Assembly (NCBI GenBank): GCA_964513465.1
Contig: CAZEMR010000093.1
Coordinates: 1 to 11,060, forward strand
Direction of reading: 5' to 3'
Source: CAZEMR01 sp964513465
GTDB lineage: Bacteria; Bacteroidota; Ignavibacteria; Kapaibacteriales; UBA2268
Length of the DNA: 11,060 bases
Shown here: piece after piece, positions 1 to 8,258 of the stretch
Layout: the number at the start of each line of letters is the position of its first letter
How positions within the stretch are numbered: the stretch's first letter is position 1
Translations under genes and position numbers: made by a program
The notes under the pieces: model-generated
Seen by the model: only the letters and a program-made list of their open reading frames with translations
Databases searched by the model: none
What the model was told of the DNA's origin: nothing

Positions 1-15
1 ATTAGAATAATTCAA

Positions 16-1622
16 TAAATCAAAAAGGCTGCCCGAATGATTTCAGGCAGCCTTCGCTTTTTTGGGTGTGTGAATATTATCGGCGGAGAATCAGCTCGCG
101 GACGAACGTGCGGCCGTCCACTGTGAAGCGCAGATAATACACGCCGTCCGGGGCGTTGATCGCATCCCATACGAGGCGGTGCGTGCCGCCAGCCTTCGCG
201 CCATTGTCAAGCGTTGCTAATTTATTGCCGCGTATATCGATTACCTCGATCGTCACATTCGCCGCTTTCGCGATGCGGTATTCGATATTTGCCCGCCCAG
301 CGAACGGATTGGGATACACCGCCGCCGCAAATCCGTCGATCATCGGCTCTTCGGCCACCGAGTTCGGGTCGGCCAGTGTCATGAAGCTCCACACATCCGA
401 CCATTCGCCGACGCCGTATTCGTTTTTGGCCCTTACGCGCCAGAAGAATTCCGTCGAATAATCCAGCGAACTCACGCTGTATCTCGTGTTTTTGACATCA
501 TTAATATCATAAATCAGTTCGCCGTCGAAATTGTTCTCATCATTGAGCTGGAACTCGTATTCGTCAGCCCCGGTGACCGGTTCCCAGTATAAATACATCG
601 TCCGGATCTGGTCGGTCGCGCCATCCTCGGGCGTCTTCAGATAGGTCTTGCCCAGGCCGGTCATGAAGCTCCAGACCTCAGACCATTCGCTCAGATAATC
701 CCCGTTTTTCGCGCGGATTTTCCAGAAATATCTTTCGGAATATTCCAGATTTTCCAGCAGATACGACAGCGTCACAAGCTCCTGTTCGTCGATGATTATT
801 TCCTCAAAGTCCTCGTCCATAGCCACAAGCAATTGATAATATTCGGCATTGGGATGCTCCTGCCACGTAAGCTCGATATTGACCGGCTGATCGGTCGATT
901 CGTCCTCGGGGCTGATCAGCACCGGCGTTTCAAGCGAGGTCGTAAAGCTCCAGGTCTCCGACCAAACGCCGCGGCCGCCGTCATTTTTAGCCGCGATATG
1001 CCAGTAATACGTCGTGAACGGCTCGAGCAGATCGATCTGATGCGTCGTTGCCTGCTCGGCATCGCCGTCGAATATCATCTGCATGAATTCCGCGTCGCGC
1101 GCAATCTGCACCGTATAGCCGGTCGCCGAGGGCACGATCTCCCACTGAAGCGTCACCTTCTCCGGCTGGCCATAGCTGCCGTCGTTGGGGGAAACGAGCT
1201 CGGGCGCCTCGAGTTTGGTTACGAACATCCACTCCTCCGACCAGCGGGTCGAAAGCGCGCCATTGATGCCGCGTACGCGCCAGAAATAGCGGGTGTTAAG
1301 CTCAAGTCCGGCAATCGTTTCGGTCGTGTCCGAAAGCGTTTCGTCATCGAAGATGAGATCGGTAAAGTCATCATTTATCGAGACTTGCAAGTGATAGCTC
1401 TGCGCGTCTTTGACCATATTCCAGATTAATTCCAGTTCAGTATCCAGACCCTGCGAAAGATCGGGCGGCGAAACCAGCTCGGGCGCCTTGCTGCCGGTTG
1501 TGAACTGGAACACGTCCGACCACGCGCTGAAAGAGCTGTTCGTACGCGACCGCACCCGCCAGTAATACGGCGTATTATAATTTAATTCATATAAAAATCG
1601 ATAGCTGGTGTCCGACAGGACG
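16..1622. repeat. Direct repeat copy A (about 1607 bp)
   Basis: This copy covers the last 514 codons of the downstream paralog, its stop codon, the short 3' region and the terminator hairpin. It matches copy B at a constant offset of 3743 bases, and I found no mismatch when comparing the lines by eye. Identity stops abruptly at 1622 (inside the first FN3 domain) and at 16. With one mismatch allowed at 15, it reaches 11. There are no inverted ends, target duplications or transposase, so it does not look like an insertion sequence. Confidence 0.93.
20..54 (-). terminator. Intrinsic terminator of the downstream propeller/FN3 gene
   Basis: Read on the minus strand, positions 54 to 25 form a 13-bp stem (AAGGCTGCCTGAA with TTCGGGCAGCCTT, one U-G pair) closed by the four-base loop ATCA. 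The stem ends in T residues that continue into TTTGATTT. It starts 22 bases past the stop codon at 77-79. The plus strand also has a T run (55-63 region, CGCTTTTTT), so some bidirectional activity is possible. Confidence 0.85.
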
Positions 1623-3631
1623 CAGGTTTCGCGCACCATTTCGAATTCAAAATCCGTCGACAATTGCACTTCATACAATTCCGCGCGGGGCACTTCACGC
1701 CACCGAACCGTGGGCCGGAACTCCATAGTCACGCCGCGGTGCGCCGGGAAGAGCGGCCTCGGCTTCACCATTGCTGCGGGTTCGACCGTCCGATAAAGCG
1801 CGTTTGCGCCGAGGTATATATAGCCGTCGCTGCCGAGCGCGAACTGGCTGTATTTTGTCTGCACAATTCCCGCATTGAGCGTGTCCCAGGTTTCGCCATA
1901 ATCCGACGATTTGAACACGCCATTTCGCCACATAAAAAATCCGTAAAGCATTTCATTCCAGGTCATTGCGGCATAATCCAGATAATTCCCGCCGGGCTGG
2001 AAATCTATAAGCTCCCAACTCGCTCCGCCATCCGTCGAATGCTGAATGCCCGGGTATGCGCTGGCGAAAATATCGCCGTTTGGCGCGGCAACGATCGAGC
2101 TGATGCTCAGCACCGGATTATCGTCGTCGAAACCGTCGAGTACATCCATCCAGGTCTGTCCGCCATCGGTCGATTTTGCCATCCCAAAATCCCGGAATCC
2201 GATATAAATATTATCATCAGGATCAATTGCCATTGACAAAAGATTGCCCGGTTTGCCCGGATTAATCTCCTGCCAGCTTTCGCCGTTATTCGTTGATTTA
2301 TAAATAGATAATATGCTATCCTGGATGCCGGCAATATATATATCATTTGCCGCAGAAATCGCATAAGCCTTCAGATTCCTCCCGGTCGATAGCGAATTTA
2401 CCCACGTCGCGCCGCTATCCTGCGATCGAGCGACCTGATTTTCGCCGACGCAGAATACCTGGCCTGTGGAATCCATGAAAACCATTTTAGGCAAATCCAT
2501 GCCAATCGCGCAGGTACGCCATGTGCCGCCGTTGTCCGTCGAGCGGTATAATTTGCTGACATTTGAGGTCAGTGGATCGATCGATCCCGCAAAAACTAAT
2601 CCATTGCCAAATCCAGCGACCGGTTTGATGCTGAATTGGCTCTCCAGCGCGACATAATTGAACGAAAGGCCGTCGTTCAGGCTTTTGAATAATCCTTTTC
2701 GGGGAAGCGCCGCCCAGAGCGCGCCATCCGAGGTTTTCGCAATCGCGGTAATTCCCTTATATTCGGAATCGAGGCGCTGCCACTCGAGCAATTGCCAGTG
2801 GTAATACCAGAATCCGCTGTCGGCGGTGGCCACCACCGGCATTTCCTTCGAATTGAATGTAATTCCAGTAATGCTCTGCAATCGGCCGCTGGAATCGGCT
2901 TCAAACCAGTCTACGCCGTTGTTGACCGTTGCATGAAGCGTACCGCCCATAGTCGCTGCGTAAATCGTCCGCCCATCCGGATGAGTAGCAAAAGCGCTGA
3001 TCACCGGGCTTTCCAGACCCGCCTGCGCCGAGAGCCAGCTTTCGCCCTTATTTTTCGACCGATAAAGCCCATCGCCTGTTGTGCCCGCAATCACAGAGCT
3101 ATCCTGAGATATTGCCAGTTCGCTTACGTCGCGGAACCAAAGGCGAGTATTGACATCCTCCCATTTGTCGAGTCCCCGAATCATGCGAAAAACGCCGCTT
3201 CCGCGAGTTCCCGCAAAATAGTCGCCTTCCTGATTGACCGCAATCGAACGCACGTCTAAGTTAGTCAGGCCCTCGTTCAGCGGCTCCCAGTCGCGACCAT
3301 TTTCCGCAATGAAAACACCGCCGCCCGAAGTGGCCGCCAGCACATTCCCGGTAGAATCGAATTCAATAGCCTCGACGTATAGATTTGTCAATCCATTATT
3401 AATTTGTACAAAATTTTCGCCATCATCGGAATAATAGATGCCATCGCCCCAAACCGAAAGGTAAAGCTCGTCCCCGGCAGAAACGCTTATAAGCCTTATA
3501 TCACCGGCAGGAGGGGAATGCATTCCGCCCCAGAAATTCTGAGCGCAGACTTTTCCGGAAAAAATAAATCCAAATAATACGATAGAATAAAAAATTAACT
3601 TTGAAAATAAACGGAGTAAATCTTCTTTCAT
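77..3631 (-). CDS. Secreted Asp-box propeller / FN3 protein with T9SS tail (downstream paralog)
   Basis: 1184 residues; substrate unknown. Residues 1-31 look like a signal peptide ending in CAQ. Residues about 40-615 carry some eleven Asp-box-like turns (S-x-D-x-G-x-x-W/F, for example STDNGGTW at 364-371 and STDGGASW at 532-539), as in sialidase/VPS10-like beta-propellers; the count suggests one large or two consecutive propellers. Five FN3-like domains follow (about 622-712, 715-805, 808-898, 901-991, 994-1085), each with a YYWRVR/YFWKIR-type strand and a W-S-x-x-W/F-x-F-x-T ending. Residues 1100-1184 form a T9SS type A/FlgD-like tail with YPNP at 1106-1109 and a basic end (ILRR). The ATG is preceded by GAGGTG with good spacing. 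I see no FRIP motif or clear catalytic residues, so enzyme activity is not supported. An adhesion or ligand-binding surface protein is the best inference. Residues 671-1184 are identical to the neighbouring paralog, whereas residues 1-670 have diverged. Confidence 0.93.
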   Translation of the reverse strand: MKEDLLRLFSKLIFYSIVLFGFIFSGKVCAQNFWGGMHSPPAGDIRLISVSAGDELYLSVWGDGIYYSDDGENFVQINNGLTNLYVEAIEFDSTGNVLAATSGGGVFIAENGRDWEPLNEGLTNLDVRSIAVNQEGDYFAGTRGSGVFRMIRGLDKWEDVNTRLWFRDVSELAISQDSSVIAGTTGDGLYRSKNKGESWLSAQAGLESPVISAFATHPDGRTIYAATMGGTLHATVNNGVDWFEADSSGRLQSITGITFNSKEMPVVATADSGFWYYHWQLLEWQRLDSEYKGITAIAKTSDGALWAALPRKGLFKSLNDGLSFNYVALESQFSIKPVAGFGNGLVFAGSIDPLTSNVSKLYRSTDNGGTWRTCAIGMDLPKMVFMDSTGQVFCVGENQVARSQDSGATWVNSLSTGRNLKAYAISAANDIYIAGIQDSILSIYKSTNNGESWQEINPGKPGNLLSMAIDPDDNIYIGFRDFGMAKSTDGGQTWMDVLDGFDDDNPVLSISSIVAAPNGDIFASAYPGIQHSTDGGASWELIDFQPGGNYLDYAAMTWNEMLYGFFMWRNGVFKSSDYGETWDTLNAGIVQTKYSQFALGSDGYIYLGANALYRTVEPAAMVKPRPLFPAHRGVTMEFRPTVRWREVPRAELYEVQLSTDFEFEMVRETCVLSDTSYRFLYELNYNTPYYWRVRSRTNSSFSAWSDVFQFTTGSKAPELVSPPDLSQGLDTELELIWNMVKDAQSYHLQVSINDDFTDLIFDDETLSDTTETIAGLELNTRYFWRVRGINGALSTRWSEEWMFVTKLEAPELVSPNDGSYGQPEKVTLQWEIVPSATGYTVQIARDAEFMQMIFDGDAEQATTHQIDLLEPFTTYYWHIAAKNDGGRGVWSETWSFTTSLETPVLISPEDESTDQPVNIELTWQEHPNAEYYQLLVAMDEDFEEIIIDEQELVTLSYLLENLEYSERYFWKIRAKNGDYLSEWSEVWSFMTGLGKTYLKTPEDGATDQIRTMYLYWEPVTGADEYEFQLNDENNFDGELIYDINDVKNTRYSVSSLDYSTEFFWRVRAKNEYGVGEWSDVWSFMTLADPNSVAEEPMIDGFAAAVYPNPFAGRANIEYRIAKAANVTIEVIDIRGNKLATLDNGAKAGGTHRLVWDAINAPDGVYYLRFTVDGRTFVRELILRR

Positions 3632-3695
3632 TTCTCACCTCATGATCGTAACGATTCTGTTTAATAGCTTACGTTTATTAACATTAATTTCGGGT

Positions 3696-3705
3696 AAAAG
3701 TTTCA
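3696..3705 (-). promoter_or_regulatory. Shared upstream element TGAAACTTTT (copy 1)
   Basis: Minus-strand TGAAACTTTT lies 64 bases before the ATG at 3631. The same ten bases occur 61 bases before the ATG of the other paralog, and both are preceded by TAAAAT. The surrounding bases also align partially between the two genes. It may be part of a promoter or an activator site, or merely conserved ancestry of the duplicated upstream region. I see no convincing sigma-70 -10 box here. Confidence 0.35.
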
Positions 3706-3758
3706 GATTTTATGCAAATTCAGGCGATTTTGAGAAAATATTTATGAATCCGTTTCAT

Positions 3759-5365
3759 TAAATCAAAAAGGCTGCCCGAATGATTTCAGGCAGCCTTCGC
3801 TTTTTTGGGTGTGTGAATATTATCGGCGGAGAATCAGCTCGCGGACGAACGTGCGGCCGTCCACTGTGAAGCGCAGATAATACACGCCGTCCGGGGCGTT
3901 GATCGCATCCCATACGAGGCGGTGCGTGCCGCCAGCCTTCGCGCCATTGTCAAGCGTTGCTAATTTATTGCCGCGTATATCGATTACCTCGATCGTCACA
4001 TTCGCCGCTTTCGCGATGCGGTATTCGATATTTGCCCGCCCAGCGAACGGATTGGGATACACCGCCGCCGCAAATCCGTCGATCATCGGCTCTTCGGCCA
4101 CCGAGTTCGGGTCGGCCAGTGTCATGAAGCTCCACACATCCGACCATTCGCCGACGCCGTATTCGTTTTTGGCCCTTACGCGCCAGAAGAATTCCGTCGA
4201 ATAATCCAGCGAACTCACGCTGTATCTCGTGTTTTTGACATCATTAATATCATAAATCAGTTCGCCGTCGAAATTGTTCTCATCATTGAGCTGGAACTCG
4301 TATTCGTCAGCCCCGGTGACCGGTTCCCAGTATAAATACATCGTCCGGATCTGGTCGGTCGCGCCATCCTCGGGCGTCTTCAGATAGGTCTTGCCCAGGC
4401 CGGTCATGAAGCTCCAGACCTCAGACCATTCGCTCAGATAATCCCCGTTTTTCGCGCGGATTTTCCAGAAATATCTTTCGGAATATTCCAGATTTTCCAG
4501 CAGATACGACAGCGTCACAAGCTCCTGTTCGTCGATGATTATTTCCTCAAAGTCCTCGTCCATAGCCACAAGCAATTGATAATATTCGGCATTGGGATGC
4601 TCCTGCCACGTAAGCTCGATATTGACCGGCTGATCGGTCGATTCGTCCTCGGGGCTGATCAGCACCGGCGTTTCAAGCGAGGTCGTAAAGCTCCAGGTCT
4701 CCGACCAAACGCCGCGGCCGCCGTCATTTTTAGCCGCGATATGCCAGTAATACGTCGTGAACGGCTCGAGCAGATCGATCTGATGCGTCGTTGCCTGCTC
4801 GGCATCGCCGTCGAATATCATCTGCATGAATTCCGCGTCGCGCGCAATCTGCACCGTATAGCCGGTCGCCGAGGGCACGATCTCCCACTGAAGCGTCACC
4901 TTCTCCGGCTGGCCATAGCTGCCGTCGTTGGGGGAAACGAGCTCGGGCGCCTCGAGTTTGGTTACGAACATCCACTCCTCCGACCAGCGGGTCGAAAGCG
5001 CGCCATTGATGCCGCGTACGCGCCAGAAATAGCGGGTGTTAAGCTCAAGTCCGGCAATCGTTTCGGTCGTGTCCGAAAGCGTTTCGTCATCGAAGATGAG
5101 ATCGGTAAAGTCATCATTTATCGAGACTTGCAAGTGATAGCTCTGCGCGTCTTTGACCATATTCCAGATTAATTCCAGTTCAGTATCCAGACCCTGCGAA
5201 AGATCGGGCGGCGAAACCAGCTCGGGCGCCTTGCTGCCGGTTGTGAACTGGAACACGTCCGACCACGCGCTGAAAGAGCTGTTCGTACGCGACCGCACCC
5301 GCCAGTAATACGGCGTATTATAATTTAATTCATATAAAAATCGATAGCTGGTGTCCGACAGGACG
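3759..5365. repeat. Direct repeat copy B (about 1607 bp)
   Basis: This is the second copy of the repeat described at 16-1622. It covers the last 514 codons, the stop and the terminator of the upstream paralog. Past 5365 the sequences differ at once at both nucleotide and protein level: gene 1 reads RETC before VLSDTS, and gene 2 reads NESV. Past the left end (before 3759) only scattered matches remain. Confidence 0.93.
3763..3797 (-). terminator. Intrinsic terminator of the upstream propeller/FN3 gene
   Basis: Identical in sequence to the terminator at 20-54: a 13-bp stem at 3768-3797 with an ATCA loop, then TTTGATTT on the minus strand. It lies 22 bases past the stop codon and about 130 bases before the start of the next paralog. 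The two large genes are therefore likely separate transcription units. Confidence 0.85.
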
Positions 5366-7368
5366 ACCGACTCGTTGATAGTTTCAAAATCATAACGTGT
5401 CGAAAGCTGCACTTCGTAAAGCTCGGCGCGCGGGGCGGTATTCCATACCACGGTCGGCCTGAATTCGATAGTGCCGGTATTGTCGCCGGGGGAAATCAGA
5501 TCCGGCGGCACCATCATCGACTCGTTCACAGTGCGGTATAGCGAAGAAGTCGCAATATATATATTTCCGCTTGTGCCGGCAGAAAGACCAGCAAAATTCG
5601 ACTGGACCAGGCCCATATTAACCGTGTCCCATGTCTGGCCCATATCTTCGGATTTGAAAATGCCTTTGCGCCACATCATAGCTGCGTAGAGGATGTCGTC
5701 ATGGGTCATTGCCACATAATCGACATAGCGTTCGTTCGGCGTGAATTCGATCAGGTCCCAACTCGCGCCGCCATCCGTCGAATGGCGTATGCCGCGATCG
5801 GTCGCCGCGAATATTTCGCCGGAGCCCGACAGAGCAATCGAGGTAACCTTGATAGGCGGATCGGGCGGTTCAAATCCTGATAGCACGCGGGTCCAGCTCT
5901 GGCCTTCATTTGTGGATCTGAGCATCCCATTGTTGTATAATGCTATATATATATTTCCGTCCGCATCCACGGCCATCGTGGTAGCTGTTCCTTCATGGTT
6001 AATAGCAGTGCGATCCCATGTAGAGCCATTATCCGTCGATTTGAGGAAATAGGCATAGCCATTGTTCATCGCGCATGCATATGCATTGTTATTGGGCGCG
6101 ACCGCTATGGAACCAAAGGTGTCCGCCTCCGAATATGACAATATCCACGACGCGCCATTGTCCTGAGATCGCGCTATATTCGTATTGCCCGCGCAGTATA
6201 TCTGCCCGAGCGAATCGCGGACAATCATTTTTGGATAATCAAGTCCGTGCGCAACTTCCTGCCAACTCTTCCCGTTATTAATCGATCGGTATAATTTGCT
6301 GATATCATAATCCGTAGGAGTGGCCGAGCCGGCAAATATCACATTGCCGAAATCCGCCAGTGGCCTGATCCGCAGTCGGCTTTCGAATGCAACAGATGTA
6401 TATTCCATTCCGTCATTTATGCTTTTATAAAGTCCCGCGCCGGGGATAGCAGCCCAAATCACATTGTCGGAGGTTTTTGCGATGTCGGTTACTCCGCTGA
6501 AGCGGTATTCGGTCTTTTTCCATTCTTCATAAACCCAATTGTAATACCAAATGCCGCTATCTGCGGTGGCAACAATCGGATAATCGTCCGAATTGAATAC
6601 CATTCCGGTGATATTCTTCAGGCGGTCGGTGGTGTCGAATGCAGCCCAGTCGGCGCCATTATTGACCGTCATATGGAGAGTGCCGCCGGTAGTGGCAGCA
6701 TAAATTTCCGAGCCGTTCGGCGAATGAGCAAATGCGCTTATCACAGGGCTGCTGAGTCCGCCCTGGGCCGAACGCCAGTGGTCACCCTTGTTATTAGTTT
6801 TGTAAAGTCCGCCGCCCGAAGTGCCCGCAATTATCGAGCTGTCCGAAGCAATCGTCAGAGCGCTGACGTCGCGGTACCACATCCGGGTGGCCGCCTGCTC
6901 CCAGTATTCCCTGCCCTCGATCATACGAAACACTCCGCCGCCTTTGGTGCCAGCAAAATATTCACCCTGTTGATTGACAACAATCGTCTGCACATGCATA
7001 TTCGTAAGCCCGGAATTTAGCTCCGACCAGTTTGTGCCATTAACCGAGATAAACACTCCGCCGCCGGCCGTCCCGGCGAGCACATTCCCGCTTGAATCAA
7101 ATTCGATTGCCTCGACGAAAAGATTAGTCAGACCATTATTAATTTGCGAAAAATTCATTCCGTCGTCGGAATAATAAATACCATCGCCCCAGACCGAAAG
7201 GAATATGCCGTCGTCCGGCGCGATACTGATAAGCCGGATATCGCCGGTGGGGGGATGATTTATCTGCGACCAGTAGTTCTGCGCCGATGCGCTGCCTGCA
7301 ACAAACGCAATCGCAGCCAGAATAATACAAATTTTTGAAATAATTAAAAATCGTAGATTTTTCTTCAT
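3820..7368 (-). CDS. Secreted Asp-box propeller / FN3 protein with T9SS tail (upstream paralog)
   Basis: 1182 residues from the ATG at 7368. A TTG five codons upstream (7383) keeps the frame open, but a GAGGG sits just before the ATG and a typical signal peptide begins MKKNLRFLIISK, so the ATG is preferred. The signal peptide ends in ASAQ near residue 30. A propeller region with about ten Asp-box-like turns follows (for example STDNGSTW, STNEGQSW, STDGGASW, SEDMGQTW). Then come five FN3-like domains and the same T9SS type A tail with YPNP and the ILRR end. The protein is presumably exported across the inner membrane by Sec and across the outer membrane by T9SS, then anchored or released. The propeller half resembles the neighbouring paralog at roughly 60% by eye, with matching blade order. 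The last 514 residues are identical to it. No catalytic motif is visible, and ligand binding is only an inference. Confidence 0.93.
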   Translation of the reverse strand: MKKNLRFLIISKICIILAAIAFVAGSASAQNYWSQINHPPTGDIRLISIAPDDGIFLSVWGDGIYYSDDGMNFSQINNGLTNLFVEAIEFDSSGNVLAGTAGGGVFISVNGTNWSELNSGLTNMHVQTIVVNQQGEYFAGTKGGGVFRMIEGREYWEQAATRMWYRDVSALTIASDSSIIAGTSGGGLYKTNNKGDHWRSAQGGLSSPVISAFAHSPNGSEIYAATTGGTLHMTVNNGADWAAFDTTDRLKNITGMVFNSDDYPIVATADSGIWYYNWVYEEWKKTEYRFSGVTDIAKTSDNVIWAAIPGAGLYKSINDGMEYTSVAFESRLRIRPLADFGNVIFAGSATPTDYDISKLYRSINNGKSWQEVAHGLDYPKMIVRDSLGQIYCAGNTNIARSQDNGASWILSYSEADTFGSIAVAPNNNAYACAMNNGYAYFLKSTDNGSTWDRTAINHEGTATTMAVDADGNIYIALYNNGMLRSTNEGQSWTRVLSGFEPPDPPIKVTSIALSGSGEIFAATDRGIRHSTDGGASWDLIEFTPNERYVDYVAMTHDDILYAAMMWRKGIFKSEDMGQTWDTVNMGLVQSNFAGLSAGTSGNIYIATSSLYRTVNESMMVPPDLISPGDNTGTIEFRPTVVWNTAPRAELYEVQLSTRYDFETINESVVLSDTSYRFLYELNYNTPYYWRVRSRTNSSFSAWSDVFQFTTGSKAPELVSPPDLSQGLDTELELIWNMVKDAQSYHLQVSINDDFTDLIFDDETLSDTTETIAGLELNTRYFWRVRGINGALSTRWSEEWMFVTKLEAPELVSPNDGSYGQPEKVTLQWEIVPSATGYTVQIARDAEFMQMIFDGDAEQATTHQIDLLEPFTTYYWHIAAKNDGGRGVWSETWSFTTSLETPVLISPEDESTDQPVNIELTWQEHPNAEYYQLLVAMDEDFEEIIIDEQELVTLSYLLENLEYSERYFWKIRAKNGDYLSEWSEVWSFMTGLGKTYLKTPEDGATDQIRTMYLYWEPVTGADEYEFQLNDENNFDGELIYDINDVKNTRYSVSSLDYSTEFFWRVRAKNEYGVGEWSDVWSFMTLADPNSVAEEPMIDGFAAAVYPNPFAGRANIEYRIAKAANVTIEVIDIRGNKLATLDNGAKAGGTHRLVWDAINAPDGVYYLRFTVDGRTFVRELILRR

Positions 7369-7372
7369 GCTT

Positions 7373-7377
7373 CCCTC
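7373..7377 (-). promoter_or_regulatory. Ribosome binding site choosing ATG 7368
   Basis: Minus-strand GAGGG ends four bases before the ATG at 7368. The alternative TTG at 7383 would place this site inside the coding region and has no purine-rich site ahead of it. Confidence 0.6.
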
Positions 7378-7403
7378 ATTCAATAAACCACAAAAAGAAT
7401 AGT

Positions 7404-7409
7404 ATCATA
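7404..7409 (-). promoter_or_regulatory. Candidate -10 box TATGAT of the upstream paralog
   Basis: TATGAT on the minus strand is one base from TATAAT and would give a 5' leader of roughly 30 bases. The -35 region at 16-17 bases' spacing is only a T-rich run, so the assignment is weak. A Bacteroidetes-type promoter was not clearly matched either. Confidence 0.3.
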
Positions 7410-7429
7410 TTTAAACAAAAATAATGGAA

Positions 7430-7439
7430 AAAAGTTTCA
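7430..7439 (-). promoter_or_regulatory. Shared upstream element TGAAACTTTT (copy 2)
   Basis: These are the same ten bases as at 3696-3705, here 61 bases before the ATG at 7368 and upstream of the candidate -10 box. Its position suggests a -35-region or activator element, or conserved ancestry. Confidence 0.35.
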
Positions 7440-7526
7440 TTTTACAGAATTTTTAGCTTAAATATCAGGAATTAAAATTAATTTAATACATCTATGATGC
7501 ATTCTGGCAATGCTCATACAAATGCG

Positions 7527-7560
7527 AAGGGCCGCCGGCAACTGCCGACAGCCCTTTTTT
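7527..7560 (+). terminator. Hairpin with plus-strand T run between adk and the paralog
   Basis: Positions 7527-7556 form a 13-bp stem (including two G-U type pairs on the minus strand) with a four-base loop, directly downstream of adk. The T run (7555-7560) follows the stem on the plus strand. On the minus strand the stem is followed by CGCATTTG, which is a poor tract. It probably still ends the adk operon in part, but its best orientation is against plus-strand transcription. The rest of 7369-7576 holds only the AT-rich promoter region of the upstream paralog. Confidence 0.6.
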
Positions 7561-7576
7561 CCAAAAAGTCAATATA

Positions 7577-8224
7577 TTATATTTTGTCCAGTTCTGTTTT
7601 AATTCTGGCATAAACATCGCCCAGGCTTCCGACGCCCGCGATATGGCGCGCCAGGCCTTTTTTCTCGTAATAATCAATCAGCGGAAGCGTCTGGTCGGCA
7701 TAGACTTCCAGCCGCTTGCGGATTGGCGCTTCCTGGTCGTCCGGCCGCTGGAAGAGTTCCCCTCCGCATGAGTCACAGATGCCTTCCTTCGAGGGCGGAT
7801 TGAATTTCAGGTGATAGCTTTTGCCGCAGTCTTTGCATGTGCGGCGGGCTGTCAGCCGGCCGATCAGCTCTTCGTTGGGCACTTCGAGCACCAGCACCGT
7901 ATCGAGCTTCTGGCCCATACCCGAAAGCAAAGTGTCGAGCGCCTCGGCCTGGGGCACTGTGCGGGGGAATCCGTCGAGGATATAGCCCTCGGCCAGATCC
8001 GGCTTGGCGAGTTCCTCTTTTATCATATTGATAATAATTTCGTCGGGTACAAGCTTGCCCTCGGCCATGTAGGATTCGGCCTGCTTGCCGAGCTCGGTGC
8101 CCTGCTTGCGGTTTGCGCGGAGAATATCGCCGGTGGATAACTGGGTCACGCCGAAATCTTCTATAATGTTGGCGCACTGGGTGCCTTTACCGGCGCCGGG
8201 AGGTCCCAAAAAGATCATTTTCAT
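7577..8224 (-). CDS. adk: Adenylate kinase (zinc-lid, long form)
   Basis: 215 residues, the usual size for a long-form bacterial adenylate kinase. It catalyses ATP + AMP to 2 ADP in the cytoplasm and keeps adenylate pools balanced. Visible marks are the P-loop GPPGAGKGTQ at 7-16, TGDILR at 31-36 in the AMP-binding part, DGFPRT at 84-89, the lid at about 124-160, and arginines near 169 and 171 in the APIRKRLE segment. The lid has four cysteines, C130-x2-C133 and C150-x2-C153, expected to bind a structural zinc, as known for many Gram-positive and some FCB enzymes. The ATG at 8224 is chosen because AAGGA lies eight bases ahead; a TTG two codons upstream is too close to that site. The gap to the preceding small gene is 34 bases, so it is probably the last gene of an operon with the transporter. 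Confidence 0.97.
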   Translation of the reverse strand: MKMIFLGPPGAGKGTQCANIIEDFGVTQLSTGDILRANRKQGTELGKQAESYMAEGKLVPDEIIINMIKEELAKPDLAEGYILDGFPRTVPQAEALDTLLSGMGQKLDTVLVLEVPNEELIGRLTARRTCKDCGKSYHLKFNPPSKEGICDSCGGELFQRPDDQEAPIRKRLEVYADQTLPLIDYYEKKGLARHIAGVGSLGDVYARIKTELDKI

Positions 8225-8232
8225 TTGCAAAT

Positions 8233-8237
8233 TCCTT
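8233..8237 (-). promoter_or_regulatory. Ribosome binding site of adk
   Basis: Minus-strand AAGGA lies eight bases before ATG 8224. It favours this start over TTG at 8230, which would leave only two bases of spacing. Confidence 0.6.
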
Positions 8238-8258
8238 TTAAAAAATACGAAACACGAA

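Noticed and set aside
833..1429. A 198-codon open frame on the plus strand, present again at 4576-5172
   Set aside because: It lies antisense within the FN3-coding repeat, has no recognisable domain or ribosome site, and recurs only because the repeat is duplicated. It is a by-product of codon bias in the real gene.
16..5365. The long direct repeat as an insertion sequence or composite mobile element
   Set aside because: It encodes only the 3' half of the paralogs, has no inverted termini or target duplication, and no transposase or integrase is present.
5550..5570. Short TA runs (also near 2336, 5943 and 10368) as microsatellites or switches
   Set aside because: They lie in coding frames and encode I-Y-I beta-strand residues of propeller or sorting domains. 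They are too short to suggest slippage control.
77..7368. Calling the two large proteins sialidases because of the Asp-box motifs
   Set aside because: Asp boxes are structural and occur in many non-enzymatic propellers. I see no FRIP-type arginine motif or other sialidase catalytic residues.
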